Assembly: GCA_035286465.1 (NCBI GenBank)
Contig: DATEDF010000022.1
Coordinates: 87,516 to 151,515, forward strand
Direction of reading: 5' to 3'
Source: Fen-1231 sp035286465
GTDB taxonomy: Bacteria > Gemmatimonadota > Gemmatimonadetes > Gemmatimonadales > Gemmatimonadaceae
DNA: 64,000 nt
A program made the translations under genes and the position numbers. The notes beneath the pieces were generated by a model. The model had not been told where the DNA came from. It ran no database searches and saw only the letters and a list, made by a program, of their open reading frames with translations. Of this stretch, positions 63,762 to 64,000 are shown in pieces; position 1 is the stretch's first letter, and each line of letters starts with the position of its first letter.

Positions 63762-63790
63762 AAATCACCTGGCATTGCGCCAAGTGATTT
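63762..63790 (-). terminator. Intrinsic terminator of the riboswitch expression platform
   Basis: On the minus strand AAATCACTTGGC pairs with GCCAGGTGATTT (12 bp, one G-U) around a 5-base loop, followed by further Us. It ends ~20 bases before the RNR start, so ligand-bound aptamer would favour premature termination. Confidence 0.75.
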
Positions 63791-63791
63791 G

Positions 63792-63930
63792 AAAGACTAA
63801 TCAATTCACAGCTTGACGCGAGCCGTATTTGCGGGTCTCGGAGAGACTAATAACCTGGGATCGGACTTTAGCCGTTGCGCGACAGTGCCGGAATTTCACC
63901 GGACTTCACCAGGCTAACCGCTTGCTAGTT
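63792..63930 (-). promoter_or_regulatory. Cobalamin (B12) riboswitch upstream of RNR
   Basis: On the minus strand the core reads TCCGGTGAAATTCCGGCACT then GTCGCGCAACGG and AAGTCCGATCCCAGG, matching the AdoCbl aptamer consensus (GGUG-AAUUCC, CNGUCGCGCAACGG, AGUC). Located between the promoter and the terminator hairpin of the RNR gene. Confidence 0.8.
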
Positions 63931-63939
63931 AGTAGAATG

Positions 63940-63948
63940 AGTATAGCA
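63940..63948 (-). promoter_or_regulatory. Extended -10 promoter of the RNR transcript
   Basis: Minus-strand TGC-TATACT gives an extended -10 (63948-63940), placing the start site near 63,932, right at the beginning of the riboswitch. No -35 is obvious. Confidence 0.45.
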
Positions 63949-64000
63949 TATGTAGCAAATTTGCATTTCGTTTAGCCTATGCAATTTTGCTAATACAAGA

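Overview
The first 62.7 kb is a single high-GC stretch (visibly about 70% G+C, strong G/C third-position bias) with densely packed genes, many joined by 4-base ATGA/GTGA overlaps. Gene content (clade II nosZ cluster, menaquinone-type UbiA/UbiX/UbiD/MenG block, Tig-ClpP-ClpX, secreted proteins of the carboxypeptidase-regulatory and toastrack types) fits a Gram-negative chemoheterotroph, most probably a member of Gemmatimonadota. That placement is inferred from gene content and style, not from a marker-gene search. The last ~1.25 kb (from about 62,765) is A+T-rich and encodes a different organism's ribonucleotide reductase with its cobalamin riboswitch. It joins mid-gene to a truncated Mrp ATPase, so it is most likely a mis-assembly.

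Layout. 1-6,330: phosphate block (pstB-A-C-S, a porin, PiT, a PhoU-like DUF47 protein), with 11-bp-phased CGTKAC repeats upstream of pstS and the porin that look like Pho boxes. 6,415-15,085: proteostasis (rhomboid, dnaK, HtrA, tRNA-Leu, trigger factor, ClpP, ClpX) and EngB. 15,082-26,690: a secreted unknown, a hexapeptide acyltransferase, NUDIX, a PilB/GspE ATPase fused to a receiver domain, an outer-membrane-like protein, TrpE, and an FHA-GAF-cyclase operon with an LPS-type kinase and a heptosyltransferase. 26,780-33,871: a complete nitrous-oxide reductase cluster (cupredoxin, NosY, NosF, NosD, NosL, membrane protein, NosZ) and a divergent NsrR-type regulator. 33,960-48,460: housekeeping genes (maf, dtd, MacB permease, glmS, glmM, Cys/Met enzyme, M48 peptidase, purD, mutM, half-UvrC, large secreted protein). 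48,504-52,420: UbiX-UbiA-UbiD-MenG quinone genes. 52,475-55,821: an ECF sigma factor, zinc-binding anti-sigma and two envelope proteins. 55,886-58,543: M28 peptidase and SAM hydrolase. 58,581-62,261: a compact peptide-processing cassette.

The most interesting items are two. (1) The cassette at 58,581-62,261: a 67-residue LEPR-motif, Ser/Gly/His-rich peptide, a hairpin, a PqqD-like/M50 protease/HlyD fusion and an overlapping ParB/Srx-fold protein, which together look like an uncharacterised ribosomal-peptide maturation and export system. (2) A family of intergenic elements built on a strict 7-bp register, folded into palindromes between convergent genes and supplying the stop codons of their neighbours. 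There is no stretch longer than 300 bases without a gene, apart from the leader region at the foreign right end.
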